64,000 bases of DNA from Pseudoalteromonas prydzensis (GCF_001661495.1 NZ_BDDT01000001.1:372001-436000), one strand, 5' to 3'; shown: positions 48,678-59,233, counted from the first letter of the stretch. A program made the numbers and translations. The notes: generated from the sequence alone by a model not told the origin.

Positions 48678-49415
48678 TTATGTGTTTGTTTCTATATCTA
48701 TAGTTTGTAGGCGCATTAATTTGTTCTTCTTTTGAGTTAAGTGCATTGCACATTAAGCAAATCTCTAGTGTTTTGGCATTAGCTAAGGTAATTAAATGAC
48801 ACATTGGATGTAAAACCTCTACCAATCAATTAAAACGGTCTTGCGAAATTATATTAAGTTACATAGCCTCTATAACTTAAAATATCTTCGGGCTTATTCC
48901 TGGCGCTTGAGTATAGTGATGAGCGAATTACTACGACTCAAGACACAATGTTACAGCTTTACTTTATCACTGCTCCCTGCAAAATATCCAAGAGCAGTTT
49001 GTAATTTAAGAGTTGCTAGGGTAGTAACAGAAATTTAGTACCAAATAGAAACATTACAAAATCTAATTATTACAATTTGGGACGGATGAAGATCATATTC
49101 ATTCTTTAGTTCAGTAAGTTCTGACCTACAGCATAACTAAGTTGGAACGATGATTAAAAATTTAACGGCAATTAGAGGAGGTTTAAAAGTGCTGCTATGT
49201 CAAACAACAATTATGGCTAACTCCATTTTAGATCATCCGTTAGCTATGCTCTAACCAAATATTCCGTTCATTAATTAAGTACCTCCTTAGCAAAAGAGTT
49301 TGCCCTGAGGATACTTAACGCTAGCTCATAGCACATAAAATAAAAACCAGCTACTTGATAACTTATAATTTTTATAATTAACTGTAAAGTTTAGAGTACA
49401 GCCGTCAATTATTCA

Positions 49416-49431
49416 AGTATGATGTGTTCTT
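49416..49431 (+). other. Ter-like site 3 (plus orientation)
   Basis: A third exact copy of AGTATGATGTGTTCTT, same orientation as site 2 and 754 bp further from the origin. It would back up site 2. No further exact copy was seen in the window. Confidence 0.75.
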
Positions 49432-49689
49432 TATGTATCTGTAATGATGCATGTTTGGTAAGGCATGCTCAGTATAATCAGGGAGAGTAGTTTATCTGTT
49501 TAAAATTAATGATTTATAAGTAATTTCCAGCTGGAAATAAAATGATAAAAACAGATTACTGATCAGCGAATTTCAATAATATTTATCTCATAACTAAATA
49601 ATTGATAATTAGCGAATATAGTCCTTGAACAGGGGGGCCGCATACGTTAATTTTCACCTAACAGGTAAACGTAGGAATGAGGAAAGAAC

Positions 49690-51039
49690 ATGCAGTCGTG
49701 GAACCCAAATAGCTGGAGAGAGCTCCCAATACTTCAGCAACCACAGTACCCAGATCAACAAGGGCTTAAAAGCGTAGAAAACCAATTAAAAAGTGCGCCA
49801 CCTTTAGTTTTTGCTGAAGAAACACGTAGTTTGTTTAAACAACTTGAAGATGTGTGCGAAGGGCGTGCATTTTTACTACAAGGTGGCGATTGTGCTGAAT
49901 CATTTAGTGACTTTAATGCTGCTAATATTCGTGACACCTTTAAAACCATTTTACAAATGGCGGTTGTACTTACCTATGGCGGTAAGTGTCCTGTCGTTAA
50001 GATTGCGCGAATGGCTGGCCAATACGCAAAACCGCGCTCAGCAGATTTGGAAACGATTGATGGCGTTTCATTGCCTTCATACCGCGGCGATATTGTAAAC
50101 AGCTTTGAATTTACTGAAGAAGCGCGTATTCCAGATCCTCAACGTTTAATGACTGCGTATCATCACAGTGCTGCAACATTAAACTTATTGCGCGCATTTG
50201 CACAAGGGGGACTTGCTGATTTACACCAAGTTAACCGTTGGAATATGGGCTTTGTGGCTGCAAATCCACTAAAAGAGAAATACCAGCAGTTAGCTGACAA
50301 AATTCAAGACGCCCTAGAGTTTATGGAAGTGTGCGGGATCAACTCGACAATTGCGCCAAGCTTGAAAGAAACTGATCTATATACTTCTCACGAAGCTTTA
50401 TTACTCGGTTATGAAGAAGCACTAACACGTCGAGACCACTTATCGGGTGATTGGTATGATTGTTCTGCGCACTTTGTTTGGATTGGTGAACGTACTCGTC
50501 AGCTTGATCATGCCCACATTGAGTTTTTCAAAGGCATTAAAAACCCAATAGGGGTTAAAGTTGGCCCAGGTATGGACCCAGACGAACTAATTCGTTTAAT
50601 TGATGCAGTAAACCCAGATAACATTCCAGGTCGTTTAACGTTAATTACACGCATGGGTGCTGATGTATTGCCAGAAAAGCTACCAGCGCTAGTACGAAAA
50701 GTACAACAGGAAGGCCGTAAAGTAATTTGGAGCTCTGATCCAATGCACGGTAATACTGAAAAAGCCACTTCAGGATATAAAACCCGTAGCTTTGACAATA
50801 TTCTACGTGAGATCAGTCAGTTTTTTGCTGTACATAAAGCCGAGGGTTCATACGCCGGTGGTGTACATTTAGAAATGACTGGTCAACATGTCACTGAATG
50901 TACCGGTGGTGCTTATGGGTTGTCAGACGATGATTTAGCACAACGTTACCGCACGCAGTGTGACCCACGCTTAAATGCAGACCAAGTATTAGAGCTTGGC
51001 TTCTTAGTGGCAGACTTATTAAAAGACGCACGTAAGTAA
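49690..51039 (+). CDS. Class II (plant-like) 3-deoxy-7-phosphoheptulonate synthase
   Basis: A 449-residue class II DAHP synthase (PF01474). [12 protein letters not shown] holds the metal-ligand Cys, [10 protein letters not shown] and [38 protein letters not shown] and [10 protein letters not shown] are the canonical active-site segments. It condenses PEP and erythrose 4-phosphate, the first step of the shikimate pathway. GAGGAAAG precedes the ATG. It is unlike E. coli AroF/G/H (class I). It is a single-gene unit with a strong terminator. Neighbouring ppsA supplies PEP. Confidence 0.97.
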   Translation: MQSWNPNSWRELPILQQPQYPDQQGLKSVENQLKSAPPLVFAEETRSLFKQLEDVCEGRAFLLQGGDCAESFSDFNAANIRDTFKTILQMAVVLTYGGKCPVVKIARMAGQYAKPRSADLETIDGVSLPSYRGDIVNSFEFTEEARIPDPQRLMTAYHHSAATLNLLRAFAQGGLADLHQVNRWNMGFVAANPLKEKYQQLADKIQDALEFMEVCGINSTIAPSLKETDLYTSHEALLLGYEEALTRRDHLSGDWYDCSAHFVWIGERTRQLDHAHIEFFKGIKNPIGVKVGPGMDPDELIRLIDAVNPDNIPGRLTLITRMGADVLPEKLPALVRKVQQEGRKVIWSSDPMHGNTEKATSGYKTRSFDNILREISQFFAVHKAEGSYAGGVHLEMTGQHVTECTGGAYGLSDDDLAQRYRTQCDPRLNADQVLELGFLVADLLKDARK

Positions 51040-51058
51040 ATAAGTAACCCGCATTAAT

Positions 51059-51083
51059 AAAAAGCCGCAACTGCGGCTTTTTT
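51059..51083 (+). terminator. Terminator after the DAHP synthase gene
   Basis: A 10-bp stem AAAAAGCCGC / GCGGCTTTTT with loop AACT and an extra T, 19 bases after the stop. The T runs read both ways, so it may also end the convergent ppsR transcript. Confidence 0.9.
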
Positions 51084-51114
51084 AATGTCCGATATTATTT
51101 AAAAACAGCAGAAG

Positions 51115-51924
51115 TTAGTACTTACGGCGCTCTAAACCTGTATCAGAAATGATTTTTGCTGAAATTTCTTCAACAGAATGGTGTGTTGAATTTAAGTAAG
51201 GGAGTTTATGTTTTTTATACAGCATTTCAACTTCACGTACTTCAATACGGCACTGTTTTAGCGATGCATATTTAGAGTTTGCCATACGACGTTGGCGAAT
51301 ATCAGCCAGCCGTAGTGGGTCAATTGTCAGGCCAAATAGTTTTTGCTTATATGAAGTTAAACAAGCAGGTAACTTGCCCGTTTCTAGGTCATCTTCTGTA
51401 AGCGGATAATTAGCTGCTTTAATACCGTATTGTAAAGCAAGGTATAAACTCGTCGGTGTTTTACCACTGCGACTTACACCCACTAAAATAATATCAGCCT
51501 CTGCGTAATTTTTGATGTTTGCACCGTCATCATTTGTCAATGCATAGTTAACCGCATCAATTCTAAAATCATAACTTTTCTCATGCATTGAATGTGTTCG
51601 GTGTACTTTAGGTACCGGTGCAACTTTAAGCTCGTCCTGGATTTTATCACTAAAAGTGGTCAAAAAATCATAACTCACAGCATTAGATGAGCGAATGATT
51701 TCACTTAGGCTATGATTAACAAACGTAAAAAAAACCAATGGTTTTTCACCTTCACGTTGTGATGTTGCATTGATCAATGCTTTTACTTCGTTAGCTTTTG
51801 CTTCAGTTTCAACAAATGGAATAGTTTTATGGTTAAATTCGACGGGAAATAAAGACAAAGTCGCATGGCCAAATACTTCAGAAGTAATGGCAGTACCGTC
51901 AGAAATATAAAATGCAGTTCTCAT
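51115..51924 (-). CDS. ppsR: PEP synthase regulatory protein (kinase/pyrophosphorylase)
   Basis: A 269-residue DUF299 protein. The P-loop GVSRSGKTPTS is at about 149-159. It phosphorylates a Thr on PEP synthase using ADP and reverses this by phosphorolysis, as known for E. coli PpsR. It is divergent from ppsA with a 152-bp spacer, the conserved arrangement for this pair. The spacer contains a 7-bp palindrome that may be a shared operator. Confidence 0.95.
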   Translation of the reverse strand: MRTAFYISDGTAITSEVFGHATLSLFPVEFNHKTIPFVETEAKANEVKALINATSQREGEKPLVFFTFVNHSLSEIIRSSNAVSYDFLTTFSDKIQDELKVAPVPKVHRTHSMHEKSYDFRIDAVNYALTNDDGANIKNYAEADIILVGVSRSGKTPTSLYLALQYGIKAANYPLTEDDLETGKLPACLTSYKQKLFGLTIDPLRLADIRQRRMANSKYASLKQCRIEVREVEMLYKKHKLPYLNSTHHSVEEISAKIISDTGLERRKY

Positions 51925-51961
51925 ATTAACCTTTTTATTACGTTATAGAGTAAAATGGGGT

Positions 51962-51980
51962 CCTTACGGTTTACGTAAGG
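51962..51980. promoter_or_regulatory. Inverted repeat between ppsR and ppsA
   Basis: CCTTACG-GTTTA-CGTAAGG, a perfect 7-bp inverted repeat, 38 bp upstream of ppsR and 97 bp upstream of ppsA. AAGGTGACCTT (52001-52011) is a second, shorter palindrome. No known regulator is assigned. Confidence 0.4.
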
Positions 51981-52076
51981 TCTGTTGCCAGTGTAGAATG
52001 AAGGTGACCTTTTTAGAAGGTTTTCTTTCTTAACTCTCACAGTTAATACGACAATTTGTTTTTTGGAGAAAGACCC

Positions 52077-54452
52077 GTGCAAGAATACGTTCTCTGGTAT
52101 CAAGAGCTTGGTATGCAAGATGTTCCACGAGTTGGTGGCAAGAATGCCTCACTTGGTGAAATGATTTCTAACCTAGCTAACGCTGGTGTACAAGTGCCAG
52201 GTGGTTTTGCTACAACCGCCGACGCCTTTAATGAGTTTCTAGATCAATCAGGACTCAATGCAAAAATTCATGACATTCTCGACACTCTTGATGTTGATGA
52301 TGTAAACACACTAGCCAAAGTAGGTGCTGATATCCGCCAATGGATCATCGACACACCATTCCAACCTAATTTAGATCAAGCAATCCGCGATGCATACAGC
52401 CAACTCCACGGTGATGCAACAGCTGATGTATCATTCGCCGTTCGTTCATCAGCAACTGCTGAAGACATGCCAGATGCATCGTTTGCAGGTCAGCAAGAAA
52501 CCTTCCTAAATGTTCGTGGTATTGACTCTGTCATGGTTGCCATCAAACATGTATTCGCTTCATTATTTAACGACCGCGCAATTTCATACCGCGTACACCA
52601 AGGTTATGATCACCGTGGTGTTGCATTATCTGCGGGTATTCAGCGCATGGTTCGCTCTGACAAATCAGCATCAGGGGTAATGTTCAGTATCGATACTGAA
52701 TCAGGCTTTGAAGATGTGGTATTTGTTACATCAAGCTATGGACTAGGTGAAATGGTTGTACAGGGTGCGGTTAACCCTGATGAATTTTATGTTCATAAAC
52801 CAACACTTGCAAAAGGTAAGCCGTCGGTAGTACGTCGCAATATTGGCTCTAAAGCTATTCAAATGATTTACTCAGCTGATGAAGCACATGGTAAACAAGT
52901 TGAAATTGTGGATGTGGACACTGCGCTTTCTAACAAATTCTCAATCACAGATGCAGAAGTTGAAGAACTTGCTAAGCAAGCTGTGATCATCGAAAAACAC
53001 TATGGCCGTGCCATGGATATCGAATGGGCGAAAGACGGTAACGATGGCAAACTTTACATCGTACAAGCACGCCCAGAAACAGTTCGCTCAAACGAAGATA
53101 CCAATGTTATGGAACGCTTCCAATTAAATGGCAGCAGTAATGTTGTTGTCGAAGGTCGCGCGATTGGTCACAAGATTGGTTCAGGTACAGTACGAGTACT
53201 TAATTCGATCAGTGAAATGGACCAAGTTCAAGTTGGCGATATCTTAGTTACTGATATGACAGATCCAGATTGGGAGCCTATCATGAAACGCGCTGCAGCG
53301 ATTGTTACTAATCGTGGTGGTCGTACATGTCACGCAGCAATCATTGCCCGTGAATTAGGCATTCCGGCGGTAGTTGGTTGTGGCAACGCAACTGATTTAA
53401 TTAAAGCTGGCCAAGAAGTTACCGTATCATGTGCCGAAGGCGATACCGGTTTCATTTACGAAGGTATTCTAGACTTTGAAATCCTCACTTCTCGTGTAGA
53501 TAAAATGCCTGAACTACCAATGAAAGTTATGATGAACGTGGGTAACCCTGATCGCGCGTTTGATTTTGCACGTTTACCACACGCAGGTGTTGGTTTAGCC
53601 CGTGTTGAATTTATCATCAACCGTATGATTGGTGTGCATCCTAAAGCATTATTAAATTTTGATGCACAAACTGATGCATTAAAAGCAGAGATCACAGAAA
53701 TGATGGCCGGTTACGAATCACCGGTTGAGTTCTATATTTCAAAACTGGTTGAAGGTATTGCAACACTCGGTTGTGCATTTGCGCCTGAGCGCGTTATTGT
53801 TCGTATGTCTGATTTTAAATCAAACGAATACGCTAACTTAGTTGGCGGCCAACAATATGAGCCAGAAGAAGAAAACCCAATGATTGGTTTCCGTGGTGCT
53901 GCACGTTATATCTCGGAAGATTTCCGTGATTGTTTCGCGCTTGAGTGTGAAGCAATAAAACGCGTACGTAACCAAATGGATATGACCAACATTGAGATCA
54001 TGATCCCGTTCGTACGTACCCTTGAAGAAGGTAAACGCGTTATTGAATTACTTGAAGAGCATGGCCTTAAACGTGGCGACAACGGCTTAAAAGTAATCAT
54101 GATGTGTGAACTGCCATCAAATGCACTACTTGCAGAAGAGTTCTTAGAGTACTTTGATGGCTTCTCAATTGGTTCAAACGATTTAACTCAGTTAACACTC
54201 GGTCTTGATCGTGACTCCGGTTTAATCGCTCATTTATTTGATGAACGTAACCCTGCGATCAAAAAGTTACTTTCTATGGCTATTCAAACAGCCAAAGCCA
54301 AAGGAAAGTATGTAGGTATTTGTGGTCAAGGTCCTTCAGATCATGAAGACTTTGCAGCCTGGTTAGTAGAGCAGGGCATTGATTCTGTTTCACTAAATCC
54401 AGATACAGTAATCGAAACATGGTTATACCTTGCTAAAAAATTAGCAAAGTAA
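52077..54452 (+). CDS. ppsA: Phosphoenolpyruvate synthase
   Basis: I chose the GTG at 52077 (791 residues, [29 protein letters not shown]), with GGAG eight bases upstream; E. coli PpsA begins in the same way. The frame extends seven codons further to a TTG without support. The N-terminal nucleotide-binding domain carries [24 protein letters not shown]. The phosphohistidine domain has [14 protein letters not shown] with His419 (His421 in E. coli). The C-terminal barrel holds [11 protein letters not shown] and GQGPSDH. It makes PEP from pyruvate with ATP and feeds gluconeogenesis. It is regulated by PpsR from the divergent gene. Confidence 0.97.
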   Translation: MQEYVLWYQELGMQDVPRVGGKNASLGEMISNLANAGVQVPGGFATTADAFNEFLDQSGLNAKIHDILDTLDVDDVNTLAKVGADIRQWIIDTPFQPNLDQAIRDAYSQLHGDATADVSFAVRSSATAEDMPDASFAGQQETFLNVRGIDSVMVAIKHVFASLFNDRAISYRVHQGYDHRGVALSAGIQRMVRSDKSASGVMFSIDTESGFEDVVFVTSSYGLGEMVVQGAVNPDEFYVHKPTLAKGKPSVVRRNIGSKAIQMIYSADEAHGKQVEIVDVDTALSNKFSITDAEVEELAKQAVIIEKHYGRAMDIEWAKDGNDGKLYIVQARPETVRSNEDTNVMERFQLNGSSNVVVEGRAIGHKIGSGTVRVLNSISEMDQVQVGDILVTDMTDPDWEPIMKRAAAIVTNRGGRTCHAAIIARELGIPAVVGCGNATDLIKAGQEVTVSCAEGDTGFIYEGILDFEILTSRVDKMPELPMKVMMNVGNPDRAFDFARLPHAGVGLARVEFIINRMIGVHPKALLNFDAQTDALKAEITEMMAGYESPVEFYISKLVEGIATLGCAFAPERVIVRMSDFKSNEYANLVGGQQYEPEEENPMIGFRGAARYISEDFRDCFALECEAIKRVRNQMDMTNIEIMIPFVRTLEEGKRVIELLEEHGLKRGDNGLKVIMMCELPSNALLAEEFLEYFDGFSIGSNDLTQLTLGLDRDSGLIAHLFDERNPAIKKLLSMAIQTAKAKGKYVGICGQGPSDHEDFAAWLVEQGIDSVSLNPDTVIETWLYLAKKLAK

Positions 54453-54470
54453 CAAGCCACGATTAAGATG

Positions 54471-54501
54471 AAAAATGCCAGCTTATTTGCTGGCATTTTT
54501 G
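54471..54501 (+). terminator. Terminator after ppsA
   Basis: A perfect 12-bp stem AAAAATGCCAGC / GCTGGCATTTTT with loop TTATTT, 19 bases after the stop. Confidence 0.92.
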
Positions 54502-54526
54502 TTTACGCAATTAATTTTAAACAAGT

Positions 54527-54736
54527 TTAGCGGGCGAGTTTTTTATCTAAAAATGCACATGATTTAGTCAAGGCTTTTTGACATAGTGCCAGATAATAGC
54601 GTGCTTTTGGATAATAAAATGAAAAGCACATTAACCCCGCAATAAAAAATATCAGTGACGGACCAGGCACAAGCGCAAAAAATAATCCCAGCAACATACA
54701 TAGGCTGCCAATAAATAATAATAAACATTTTTTCAT
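54527..54736 (-). CDS. Small membrane protein, PGPGW-like
   Basis: A 69-residue protein with two hydrophobic helices (CLLLFIGSLCMLLGLFFALV and SLIFFIAGLMCFSFYY) joined by VPGPS, which resembles the PGPGW transmembrane family. The ATG at 54736 has GGAA eight bases upstream; an in-frame start six codons earlier is weaker. The C-terminal tail is basic. Function is unknown. It is convergent with ppsA. Confidence 0.7.
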   Translation of the reverse strand: MKKCLLLFIGSLCMLLGLFFALVPGPSLIFFIAGLMCFSFYYPKARYYLALCQKALTKSCAFLDKKLAR

Positions 54737-54888
54737 TTTAAAAGTTCCGTGCAATTAAGCTTACTAACATCAGTATAGATAATCTGGTTCTTATTACGAC
54801 AAAAAGAGTGTTACAAACTGTGAAATCTTCAATTTCTATTGCGCTTTAGCATGATATAATCTAACAAATGCCTTAATTTATCACCGTC

Positions 54889-57800
54889 ATGATAGCAACA
54901 ATAAGCCAACAAGATGCCGCGACCGAGTTAGTCGCAAGTTACCTAAAAACAATAACTAAACAAGGGTTTACTGGCGATACAGATGCAAGTTACGGCACTC
55001 GTCTAACCGCATCAACCGACAACAGTATTTACCAACAATTACCGCAAGGTGTTATTTTTCCAAGAACCGAAAAAGACATTCAAATTGCCCTGCAAACTGC
55101 AGCTCAAGACCCTTTTTTATCGTTAACTTTTGGCCCTCGCGGCGGTGGTACCGGAACCAACGGTCAGTCTTTAACACCGGGTATTGTTGTTGATTTATCC
55201 CGCTACATGCGCGAAATTCTCGAAATAAACGCTGAAGAAGGCTGGGTTCGTGTACAGACAGGGGTTATCAAAGATCAACTTAATGACTTTTTACGCCCGT
55301 ACGGTTTCTTTTTTGCACCTGACTTATCAACCAGTAACCGCGCAACCATTGGTGGCATGGTTAATACAGATGCATCCGGGCAAGGTTCATTAGTGTATGG
55401 CAAAACCAGTGACCATGTTTTAGGCCTAACAACCTACTTAATTGATGGTACACCAATGTCGACCAGCCCGATTGAGATTGAAAAAGCCAAACTCATCGCC
55501 GAGCAAGACACCACAATCGGAAAACTATACGCTACGGTTTTAGATATTTGCTTATCAGATCGAGATGCGATTTTAGCCAAGTTTCCACGTTTAAATCGGT
55601 TCTTAACGGGCTATGACCTAGAACACACACTAAGTGAAGACTTACAAACTTTTGATATGAGTCGGCTAATAACAGGCTCAGAAGGCTCACTTGGTATCGT
55701 CACCGAAGCAAAACTTAATATTACGCCTATTGCTGAATTTAAAACCTTGATCAATATTAAGTACGATAGCTTTGATTCTGCACTGCGTCATTCACCATTT
55801 TTAGTTGCGGCGCGGGCAACGTCTGTTGAAACCGTTGATAGTAAAGTGCTTAACCTTGCACGCCAAGATATCGTTTGGCATTCAGTATCGGACTTAATAA
55901 CCGATGTTGCAAATAAAGACATGCAAGGGCTCAATATGGTTGAGTTTAATGCGGTGTCAGTTGACGACATAAAAGACAAAGTTGAAAGCTTATGTAAATT
56001 ACTCGATGATTGCGTAGCACAACAAAAAAATGGCGTGATTGGCTATCAGCTTACCAGCGATAAAGCAGACATCTTAAAAATTTACGGCATGCGTAAAAAG
56101 TCAGTTGGCTTATTAGGTAATGTAAAAGGCACACAAAAACCACTGGCGTTTGCGGAAGACACCGCAGTACCACCGGAAAATCTCGCCGATTTCATCGTAG
56201 AGTTTAGAGCATTACTTGATAGCCATAATTTACAATATGGTATGTTTGGCCATGTTGATGCAGGTGTATTACATGTACGTCCAGCGCTGGATATGTGCGA
56301 TCCCGAACAGGAAAAATTACTACGGGTGATCTCTGATGAAGTTGTGAAGCTGACGGCTAAATACGGCGGCCTAATGTGGGGTGAACATGGTAAAGGCTAT
56401 CGTAGCGAATACGGCCCTGAGTTTTTTGGGGAGCATTTGTTCAATCAATTACGCCGTATAAAGGCTGCATTTGATCCAAACAATCGCATCAATCCAGGTA
56501 AAATATGTACACCCATTGACTGTGAGGACTCACTTGTTAGTGTTGACGATCAAAAGCGAGCATGGTTTGATAAGCAAATTTCTGTCAATGTGAAAACCAG
56601 TTTTAACAACGCCATGACCTGTAATGGTAATGGTATCTGTTTTAACTACGACGAAAAATCACCAATGTGCCCATCTTATAAAGTCACGGGTGATCGCCGC
56701 TATTCACCAAAAGGCCGCGCGAGTTTAATGCGCGAATGGTTACGTTTACAACAAACTAAAAATATAGATTTATTAGATGTAGAAAAAGAACTCAACAAAG
56801 GTGAAGTGATCACCTGGTGGGAGCGTTACCAACACAGCCGCGATAAGAAAAAAGGCATATACGATTTTTCTCACGAAGTAAAAGAATCTATGGATGAATG
56901 CTTGGCATGTAAAGCATGTACAACAGCCTGCCCAATTAAAGTAGATGTACCAACTTTTCGTTCTCGTTTTTTAAACTATTATCACAGTTATTATGCACGT
57001 CCACTAAAAGATTATTTAGTCGGTAATATTGAAAACAGCGCACCTGTTATGGCAAAGTTTTCAAAAATAATAAACCCAATAGTCAAGACTAAAATTGTTG
57101 GCGCGTTGATCAAAAAAACGGTTGGCTATGTTGATACACCACTGCTTAGTACGCCTTCACTTAAAAAGCGTATCAAGAAACAACATCAATTTAATTTTCA
57201 ACAACTACGCGCACTTACACCCGAACAACAAAATGATTATGTGTTGATTGTGCAAGATCCGTTTACCAGTTTTTACGAAGCTGAATTGGTAGAAAGTTTT
57301 ATACAGGTCATTTCCGCTCTGGGTAAAAAGCCAATTCTATTACCATTTTTACCAAACGGGAAGCCGCAACACGTAAAAGGCTTTTTGCATGAATTTAAAA
57401 TTACCGCTAAAAATGCCGCTGCGTTTTTAAATTCATTGTCAGAAATAAATGCCCCTTTGGTAGGTTTAGATGCATCATTAGTCATGTGTTACCGAGATGA
57501 ATATAATTCTATATTAGAAAATGACCGTGGTGAGTTTGAAGTGTTACTTGCCCATGAATGGTTAGCAACACAATCGTTTAAACCGCTGGCAGATAAAGTA
57601 ACTAGCGATGCAACGTTTACTTTGTTAAGCCACTGTACTGAAACAACCGCATTACCAAAAGCGGCAAATGTTTGGCAAACAATTTTTTCAGATTTAGGTT
57701 TAACACTTAATACTACGGCAACCGGTTGTTGTGGCATGGCGGGTACTTATGGCCATGAAGCGCAAAACCAAAATAACTCGCGGGCATTATATGAAATGAG

Positions 57801-57936
57801 TTGGCAGGGTGTTGTGGAAAAAAATAAACCTGAGCAATTATTAGCAACAGGATTTTCTTGTCGTAGCCAAGTTAAACGTTACGAAAAGTTCAAGCCTAAA
57901 CATCCGATTGAACTACTCGCAACAAAATTGGCGTAG
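54889..57936 (+). CDS. FAD-binding and Fe-S dehydrogenase, YdiJ-like (D-2-hydroxyglutarate type)
   Basis: A 1015-residue flavoprotein with the same build as E. coli YdiJ. A PCMH-type FAD-binding domain (about 45-280, FGPRGGGTGTNGQSLTPGI; SNRATIGGMVNTDASGQGS), then the FAD oxidase C-terminal domain (to about 540, MWGEHGKGYRSEYGPEFFG), then an iron-sulfur domain with C671, C674, C677 and C681 (ECLACKACTTACP), then a CCG-type cysteine-rich domain near 950 (TGCCGMAGTYGHE). YdiJ-type enzymes oxidise D-2-hydroxyglutarate or related D-2-hydroxy acids. It is a single-gene unit. Confidence 0.92.
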   Translation: MIATISQQDAATELVASYLKTITKQGFTGDTDASYGTRLTASTDNSIYQQLPQGVIFPRTEKDIQIALQTAAQDPFLSLTFGPRGGGTGTNGQSLTPGIVVDLSRYMREILEINAEEGWVRVQTGVIKDQLNDFLRPYGFFFAPDLSTSNRATIGGMVNTDASGQGSLVYGKTSDHVLGLTTYLIDGTPMSTSPIEIEKAKLIAEQDTTIGKLYATVLDICLSDRDAILAKFPRLNRFLTGYDLEHTLSEDLQTFDMSRLITGSEGSLGIVTEAKLNITPIAEFKTLINIKYDSFDSALRHSPFLVAARATSVETVDSKVLNLARQDIVWHSVSDLITDVANKDMQGLNMVEFNAVSVDDIKDKVESLCKLLDDCVAQQKNGVIGYQLTSDKADILKIYGMRKKSVGLLGNVKGTQKPLAFAEDTAVPPENLADFIVEFRALLDSHNLQYGMFGHVDAGVLHVRPALDMCDPEQEKLLRVISDEVVKLTAKYGGLMWGEHGKGYRSEYGPEFFGEHLFNQLRRIKAAFDPNNRINPGKICTPIDCEDSLVSVDDQKRAWFDKQISVNVKTSFNNAMTCNGNGICFNYDEKSPMCPSYKVTGDRRYSPKGRASLMREWLRLQQTKNIDLLDVEKELNKGEVITWWERYQHSRDKKKGIYDFSHEVKESMDECLACKACTTACPIKVDVPTFRSRFLNYYHSYYARPLKDYLVGNIENSAPVMAKFSKIINPIVKTKIVGALIKKTVGYVDTPLLSTPSLKKRIKKQHQFNFQQLRALTPEQQNDYVLIVQDPFTSFYEAELVESFIQVISALGKKPILLPFLPNGKPQHVKGFLHEFKITAKNAAAFLNSLSEINAPLVGLDASLVMCYRDEYNSILENDRGEFEVLLAHEWLATQSFKPLADKVTSDATFTLLSHCTETTALPKAANVWQTIFSDLGLTLNTTATGCCGMAGTYGHEAQNQNNSRALYEMSWQGVVEKNKPEQLLATGFSCRSQVKRYEKFKPKHPIELLATKLA

Positions 57937-57958
57937 CACACATTAAGTTAGTAAAAAC

Positions 57959-57997
57959 AAAACGGCGAACAACTAAAAGTTATTCGCCGTTTTATTT
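57959..57997 (+). terminator. Terminator after the YdiJ-like gene
   Basis: An 11-bp stem AAAACGGCGAA / TTCGCCGTTTT, with a further AACT/AGTT pairing inside the loop, and a TTTT tail. Confidence 0.85.
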
Positions 57998-58036
57998 TAT
58001 TCATTAAACAAGTTAAGTGAAAATATTTTTGTGAGC

Positions 58037-59233
58037 TTAATTTCTTTTTGAAAAACTGTCCGCGATCGGCTTGGTTGTCATACCATGAATAAAAACACTA
58101 AATAAAATAGTGGTCATAGCAATTGTAGCTATAAGGTATTTATTTTCGATGCTGCTATCGATCACCATCAAAGTAAACACGATTGAAGCTAAACCTCGCG
58201 GACCAAACCATGCAAAAGTAAAACGTTCTTTCATTTTTAATTTAGTAAATTGTAATGACAACAGCACAGGAATAATTCTAATCAACGTTGTACTGAGTAA
58301 TGCAAATACAACAAGTGCCCATGACAATTCTGGCAGAACTAAATAGCTGCACACAAAACCAAATAAACACCAGATCAACAAACCAGTAAAGTCAGCTATA
58401 TGCTCACTATCTTCAACAAGTTTTAAGCGTAAAGTCAGATCAGTAAATCTATCAAAAATTAATCCAGCAACAAACACCGCAATAAAACCGCTGCTATGTA
58501 AACTTTGTGCAATCGAAAAAATGGCCATTGCCATGCCAACCACTAAAAATGGGCTCGTGTTATTTGAAAAATAATGACGTTGCATCGCAAATTTAATCGC
58601 GGGAATGATCAATCCCATCGCAGCAATTGCAACCAGAATAGCCACGCCTAATTCACGCGCAAAAACAAGGATAGTATCATAAACCGAAAATGCAGATGCC
58701 GGCTCTTTTGCTAACAACATCAAGACTAAAAATATCGGCACACATAAACCATCGTTTAAGCCACTTTCAGTATTGATCCCTTCGCGAATTTTTTCAGGCA
58801 CCGCACTGCTATTTAATAATCCTTTACTAAGCGCCGCATCTGTCGGCGTTAAAATTATTGCCACCAGTGCTGCTTGAATAAGTGTGAGCTGAGTAAACAT
58901 TAAACTCGCAATAATAATTCCAGCAAACAAGGTAAGTGGTAAAGCAACAAAAAGTAATAGGCTAGGGTATTGAAAGCTGTGTTTTAAAACCGTCAATTTG
59001 GTTTTTGCAGCATCAGTAAATAAAAATATGCTCAGTGTTAATTCTATTAAAGGTAATAAATGATCTAAGTCTCTGGTTAAATAAGCCGTTTTACTTGGGA
59101 GCAAAATCCCGAGCAACGCACCGATAATAACAAAAAACATAGGTCCGGTAATTTCTGCTCGCTCGAGTTGATGCATAGATAATGAGTAAATTAAAAATGC
59201 TAAACCCACAACGGCTAATACAATATATTCCAT
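58037..59233 (-). CDS. Cation/proton antiporter, CPA1 family
   Basis: A 398-residue membrane protein with about 12 helices. LTPTDAALSKGLLNSSAVPEKIREG and TESGLNDGLCVPIFLV contain the conserved acidic pair of NhaP/NHE-type CPA1 exchangers. It exchanges Na+ or K+ for H+. It has a short C-terminus without a cytosolic regulatory domain. The start codon directly abuts the stop of the tyrosine recombinase gene, with GGAAAG five bases upstream, so translation is probably coupled. Confidence 0.9.
   Translation of the reverse strand: MEYIVLAVVGLAFLIYSLSMHQLERAEITGPMFFVIIGALLGILLPSKTAYLTRDLDHLLPLIELTLSIFLFTDAAKTKLTVLKHSFQYPSLLLFVALPLTLFAGIIIASLMFTQLTLIQAALVAIILTPTDAALSKGLLNSSAVPEKIREGINTESGLNDGLCVPIFLVLMLLAKEPASAFSVYDTILVFARELGVAILVAIAAMGLIIPAIKFAMQRHYFSNNTSPFLVVGMAMAIFSIAQSLHSSGFIAVFVAGLIFDRFTDLTLRLKLVEDSEHIADFTGLLIWCLFGFVCSYLVLPELSWALVVFALLSTTLIRIIPVLLSLQFTKLKMKERFTFAWFGPRGLASIVFTLMVIDSSIENKYLIATIAMTTILFSVFIHGMTTKPIADSFSKRN

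Larger units (their letters stand above)
48525..49689. other. 1.2-kb non-coding region between tus and the DAHP synthase gene
   Basis: Besides the Ter-like sites it holds an imperfect inverted repeat TTAAGTTA / TAACTTAA near 48854-48880, and a possible 34-residue reading frame at 49150-49254. That frame (MIKNLTAIRGGLKVLLCQ) has no recognisable homology-like text. Two open frames, 48643-48825 (-) and 48841-49038 (+), look spurious. The rest is AT-rich. Confidence 0.5.

Noticed and set aside
48854..48880. TTAAGTTACATAGC and CAGCATAACTAAG (49130) as E. coli-like Ter sites
   Set aside because: Only about 8-9 of 16 positions match and they are not repeated; the thrice-repeated 16-mer is far stronger.
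48643..49038. Two open frames of 60 and 65 codons (minus 48643-48825, plus 48841-49038)
   Set aside because: No ribosome site, no domain-like text, and one overlaps a Ter-like repeat; judged non-coding.
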